From Roseicyclus mahoneyensis (lineage in GTDB: Bacteria > Pseudomonadota > Alphaproteobacteria > Rhodobacterales > Rhodobacteraceae), in the NCBI RefSeq assembly GCF_003148775.1, contig NZ_QGGW01000004.1:62001-126000 (forward strand): a stretch of DNA of 64,000 nt, given 5' to 3'. Positions 60,972-64,000 of this stretch are shown here, piece by piece. Position numbers and translations under genes: made by a program. The notes under the pieces were generated by a model. That model was not told the DNA's origin. It worked only from the letters and a program-made list of their open reading frames with translations, and ran no database searches. The number at the start of each line of letters is the position of its first letter. The stretch's first letter is position 1.

Positions 60972-62801
60972 ATGCGACTTAACGGATTTCGCGGGCTGCT
61001 GGCCCTGATGCTGACCGCCACACTGGCACTGGCCCTGTTCTGGCCCGGTGCGGCGCGCGCGCAGCAAGGTGTCTTCATCCAGATCGAAAGCCATGCCTCG
61101 CTGACCGAGGCCGAAAGCCGCGCGCGCGCCTATGCGCAACTAGTGCCGAATGTGAACGCCTTCCGCGCGCAGACCGGGCTTTATGCCGTGTCGCTCGGGC
61201 CCTATGCGCCCGCCGATGCGCAGACCCTGCTAAGCCAATTGCTGGCGCAGGGCCTTGTGCCGCGCGACAGTTTCGTGGTCACGGGCACGCCCTATGTGGC
61301 GCAGGTCTACCCGATCGGCGCCAACGCGCTTGCCGCCCCCGCACAGCCGGTCACGGGCGGGGCCGAGGCGCCGGTGATCGAACAGACCGCCCTGCCCGAT
61401 GCCTCTGCGCAACCCGGCACAGCCCCCGTCCTGACCGCGCCCGAGGCGACCATCGTCCTTGCCCCCGAAGAGCCCGAGGAAACCCTGCAACAGGCCCGCA
61501 ACAGCGAGGCGCAACTTGACCGCGCGGGCCGCGACGCGCTGCAGATCGCGCTGCAATGGTTCGGCTTTTACAATTCTGCCATCGACGGCGCATTCGGCCC
61601 CGGCACACGCAACGCCATGTCGGCTTGGCAACAAGACCGCGGGCTGGACCCCACGGGCGTTCTGACGACACGCCAGCGCGAGCAACTTCTTGGGGAATAT
61701 CAGGGCGAACTGGCGTCTCTTGGCATGCAGACCATCCGCGACGAACGCGCGGGCATCCAGATCGACCTGCCGCTCGCCATGGTGCGGCAGGGCGACTACA
61801 ATTTCCCCTTCGCCCAGTTTGACCAGATCAACGACAGCGCCGTGCAGATCCTGCTCATCAGCCAGCCCGGCGACCGCAACACGCTGTTTGGCCTGTATGA
61901 AATCATGCAGACGCTGGAAATCGTGCCGCTTGAGGGCGCGCGAGAGCGGCAGGGCGACCGGTTCGTGCTGACCGGCCAGTCCGACACCTTGCGCAGCCAT
62001 ACCGAGGCGCGGCTGGTGGGCGGTGCTGTCAAGGGCTTCACGCTGGTCTGGCCGCCCGAGCGCGATGATCAGATCGCCCGCGTCCTGCCGATGATGCAGC
62101 AAAGCTTCACCGCGCTCGATGGCGCGTTGGACCCCGGCGCGATCCCCGCGGGCCTCGAGGAGAATATCGACATGGTCTCGGGTCTCGAGGTGCGCCAGCC
62201 CGATCTGGTGCGCTCGGGCTTTTACATCGACGCCCAAGGCTCGGTCCTGACCACGACCGAGGCGGTTGCGGGCCAATGCGCGCAGGTGCTGATCGACAAT
62301 GCCTACGAGGCCGAGGTGTCCTATCGCGATGACGCTTTGGGACTGGCCGTGCTGCGCCCGCGCCAGCGGCTGGCGCCGATGGCCTTCGCCGAGATGGCGT
62401 CAAGCCCCGGGCGCCTGCGGTCCGATGTGGGCGTGGCGGGCTTTCCCTTTGACGGTGCGCTGTCCTCGGCCTCGATGGCCTTCGGCACGCTGGCCGATCT
62501 GCGCGGGATGAACGGCGAGGAAACCATCCAGCGCCTTGCGCTCGACACCGCCGACAGCGAGGCGGGCGGGCCGGTGTTCGACCTGACCGGCACGGTTGTG
62601 GGAATGGTCCTGCCCGGCGCCACCGAGGCGCGCGCCTTGCCCGCCGATGTGACGCTGGCGTTGCGCGCGGACCAGTTGGGGGCTGCCTTGGCGGCGGCAG
62701 GGCTGACGCCCACCATCTCCACCCGCACCACCACCATGAGCCGCGAGCGGCTGGCCCGGCTGGGGGCCGACATGACGGTGACGGTCACCTGCTGGAACTG
62801 A
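60972..62801 (+). CDS. SPOR-like / peptidoglycan-binding protein with inactive trypsin-like domain
   Basis: 609 residues. Signal peptide (LLALMLTATLALALFWPGAARAQ), then a SPOR-like region (GVFIQIESHASLTEAESRAR), a linker, a PG_binding_1 domain (about 190-255: ALQWFGFYNSAIDGAFGPGT), a middle domain, and a C-terminal HtrA/trypsin-like beta-barrel (about 415-590). At the catalytic sites the usual residues are changed: TTTEAV has Glu430 instead of His, DDALGLAVLR has Gly457 instead of Asp, and DSEAGGPV has Ala531 instead of Ser. It is thus predicted to be a pseudoprotease with a cell-wall role. ATG 60972 gives the best signal peptide. Confidence 0.88.
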   Translation: MRLNGFRGLLALMLTATLALALFWPGAARAQQGVFIQIESHASLTEAESRARAYAQLVPNVNAFRAQTGLYAVSLGPYAPADAQTLLSQLLAQGLVPRDSFVVTGTPYVAQVYPIGANALAAPAQPVTGGAEAPVIEQTALPDASAQPGTAPVLTAPEATIVLAPEEPEETLQQARNSEAQLDRAGRDALQIALQWFGFYNSAIDGAFGPGTRNAMSAWQQDRGLDPTGVLTTRQREQLLGEYQGELASLGMQTIRDERAGIQIDLPLAMVRQGDYNFPFAQFDQINDSAVQILLISQPGDRNTLFGLYEIMQTLEIVPLEGARERQGDRFVLTGQSDTLRSHTEARLVGGAVKGFTLVWPPERDDQIARVLPMMQQSFTALDGALDPGAIPAGLEENIDMVSGLEVRQPDLVRSGFYIDAQGSVLTTTEAVAGQCAQVLIDNAYEAEVSYRDDALGLAVLRPRQRLAPMAFAEMASSPGRLRSDVGVAGFPFDGALSSASMAFGTLADLRGMNGEETIQRLALDTADSEAGGPVFDLTGTVVGMVLPGATEARALPADVTLALRADQLGAALAAAGLTPTISTRTTTMSRERLARLGADMTVTVTCWN

Positions 62802-62823
62802 ATGTTCCACCCCCTAGGCCATC

Positions 62824-63309
62824 TCAGGCCGGGCGGAACACCAGCGACACCCCGTTGAGACAATGCCTCAGCCCGGTGGGCTGGGGGCCGTCGTCGAAGA
62901 TATGCCCCAGATGGCTGCCGCAGCGGCGGCAATGGCATTCCGTGCGGGTGGTGAAGAAGCTGCGGTCTTCCATCGTGCCGATGGCACCCGGCAGCACGTC
63001 CCAGAAGCTGGGCCAGCCGGTGCCGCTGTCGTATTTCGCCTCCGAAGAATAGAGCGGCAGATCGCAGCCCCGGCACTGATAGAGCCCCGCCCGCGTCTCG
63101 GCGTCGAGGGGGCTGGTGCCTGCCCGTTCCGTCGCACCTTGCCGCATCACAGCATATTCATCGGCGCTCAGCATCGCACGCCATTCGGCATCCGTGCGCG
63201 TGAACTCGAACGGGCCTTGGGCGATGGCGGCATCGGCGCGGCGCGCGGCCAGCGGCAAGGCGGCCATCACGGCAAGCGCGGCTGTCAGGGTCTGGCGGCG
63301 GGTGGGCAT
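62824..63309 (-). CDS. msrB: Peptide-methionine (R)-S-oxide reductase, exported
   Basis: Reduces methionine-R-sulfoxide in proteins. 161 residues with an N-terminal TRRQTL then hydrophobic segment, a possible Tat signal, so likely periplasmic. Zinc-binding CRGC and CRRC, the conserved GTGWPSFW and GHIFDDGPQPTGLRHCLNGVSL, where the catalytic Cys is in RHCLNG. All hallmark residues intact. Confidence 0.96.
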   Translation of the reverse strand: MPTRRQTLTAALAVMAALPLAARRADAAIAQGPFEFTRTDAEWRAMLSADEYAVMRQGATERAGTSPLDAETRAGLYQCRGCDLPLYSSEAKYDSGTGWPSFWDVLPGAIGTMEDRSFFTTRTECHCRRCGSHLGHIFDDGPQPTGLRHCLNGVSLVFRPA

Positions 63310-63476
63310 GGGTGGGATCCTTTCTGAGGGGCACGCTCAAGGCGGAAAAGAGGCCGGGCGGTCGGATCGACAGGCGGGGGGATGGGGACCCCTGTTGCCC
63401 GGGGCGCAGGGAAATGCACCCCCGCCCGGCAGATGCGGCCGGCCCCTGATCTGGGATGGGGCGGGGCCGACCGCGC

Positions 63477-63509
63477 ACCACGGGCAGGGCGCAAGAGCCT
63501 GCCCGTGGT
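63477..63509. terminator. Hairpin, probable terminator of the fasciclin gene
   Basis: ACCACGGGCAGG, 9-base loop, CCTGCCCGTGGT: a perfect 12-bp stem, 11 bp beyond the fasciclin-gene stop on the minus strand. No T-run follows, so it is terminator-like rather than canonical. The remainder of the 211-bp gap shows only GC-rich sequence and the msrB leader. Confidence 0.6.
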
Positions 63510-63520
63510 ATCGTTTGGGG

Positions 63521-64000
63521 TTACATTGCGTCGGGCAAAAGCACCGTGTCGATCACATGGATCACGCCGTTCGACTGGTCGACATCGGCAATGGTCACGG
63601 TCGCCATGCGGCCCTGTTCATCCTCGATCATCACCCGACCGTTCACCATGCGCGCGGTAAAGGTGCAGCCGCCGACGGTCTCGATGGGATGCGCGCCACC
63701 CGAGGCGCGGATCATGCCGACGATATCGCTCGAGAACGCCTCGGCGGCGACAACATGGCAGGTCAGGATCTCGACCAAACGGTCGCGGTTGCGCGGCTCG
63801 AGCAGGGCCGCGACCTGATCTTGCGGCAGAGCGGCAAAGGCGTCGTTGACCGGCGCGAAAACGGTGAAGGGGCCTTCGCCCGCCAGCGTGTCGACAAGGC
63901 CCGCGGCCTGCACGGCGGCCACCAGCGTGGTGTGATCGGCGGAATTGACCGCGTTCTCGACGATGTTGCGCTCGGGGAACATCGGCGCGCCGCCCACCAT
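63521..64000 (-). CDS. Fasciclin domain-containing protein (truncated by window edge)
   Basis: At least 159 residues of a FAS1 domain: DHTTLVAAVQAAGLVDTLAG, GPFTVFAPVNDAFAALP (H1 box), and GVIHVIDTVLLP (H2 box). The Met at 64000 (MVGGAPMF) is probably internal, because relatives have a signal peptide before it, so the true start lies beyond the window. Secreted or surface FAS1 proteins mediate adhesion; here the role is unknown. Confidence 0.92.
   Translation of the reverse strand: MVGGAPMFPERNIVENAVNSADHTTLVAAVQAAGLVDTLAGEGPFTVFAPVNDAFAALPQDQVAALLEPRNRDRLVEILTCHVVAAEAFSSDIVGMIRASGGAHPIETVGGCTFTARMVNGRVMIEDEQGRMATVTIADVDQSNGVIHVIDTVLLPDAM

Overview
The window is a GC-rich chromosomal segment with compact operons, frequent ATGA start/stop overlaps and very few non-coding gaps. 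Gene content and order (lptF-lptG-lptD-surA-pdxA; NDUFA12-mlaD-DUF2155 converging on accB-accC-aat; glyQ-DUF6446-fkbM-glyS-PEP-binding protein; ScfR-type regulator beside acnA; Hint_2 and DUF1223 proteins) point to an alphaproteobacterium of the Rhodobacterales (Rhodobacteraceae/Roseobacter group). No insertion sequence, prophage, CRISPR array, rRNA or tRNA gene was recognised. This is core chromosome with a few lineage-specific islands.

Layout. 1-6.3 kb: a truncated Bcr/CflA exporter, an ABC-F ATPase, cytochrome b561, MarC, a membrane-anchored retropepsin-like protease, and a convergent pepA-holC operon. 6.4-13.1 kb: the outer-membrane biogenesis operon lptF-lptG-lptD-surA-pdxA, all genes overlapping or tightly spaced. 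13.1-18.6 kb: a three-gene operon of small cytosolic proteins led by a DksA-like protein; a DUF442 phosphatase/sulfurtransferase, a DMT exporter and a lipid-A-type acyltransferase; then DUF1223, an isoprenylcysteine-methyltransferase-like membrane enzyme and a Hint-domain protein. 18.8-23.9 kb: aconitase with its terminator, a small membrane protein, an ScfR-family regulator and a hypothetical protein.

23.9-36.7 kb is the most coherent system: a reductive pyrimidine (uracil/thymine) catabolic locus. PreT and PreA form dihydropyrimidine dehydrogenase, followed by dihydropyrimidinase, an N-carbamoyl-beta-alanine amidohydrolase and a class III aminotransferase fitting beta-alanine. A dedicated NMT1-type ABC importer (binding protein, two permeases, ATPase) is in the same transcription unit. 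A TetR regulator resembling RutR sits between the two units. A near-perfect RutR-type operator lies 58 bp upstream of the aminotransferase-led operon, and a degenerate copy about 63 bp upstream of preT. Three unexplained proteins (a 176-aa soluble protein, a small lipoprotein and a four-helix DMT-like membrane protein) are translationally coupled into these operons.

36.9-48.8 kb: accB-accC-aat, converging on NDUFA12-mlaD-DUF2155; an O-acetylhomoserine sulfhydrylase with a strong terminator; a 1037-aa bitopic protein with a PilM/GspL-like N-terminus and a PilP/GspC-like C-terminus; mgtE; and guanine deaminase. 48.9-53.6 kb: glmM-folP, an acetyltransferase, a FolB protein with a long unexplained C-terminal half, and an SleB-type cell-wall hydrolase. 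53.7-60.8 kb: the glyQ-glyS operon carrying three extra genes; glyS contains an AT-richer insert of roughly 90 residues. 61-64 kb: a SPOR-like/peptidoglycan-binding protein with a protease fold that has lost its catalytic triad, MsrB, and a truncated fasciclin-domain protein.

The items most worth follow-up are the 1037-aa chimera, the pyrimidine operon's unknown members and its operator pair, the triad-less HtrA-like protein, the acyltransferase with a Gln in its HX4(D/E) motif, the glyS insert, and a dispersed intergenic repeat present in three copies.
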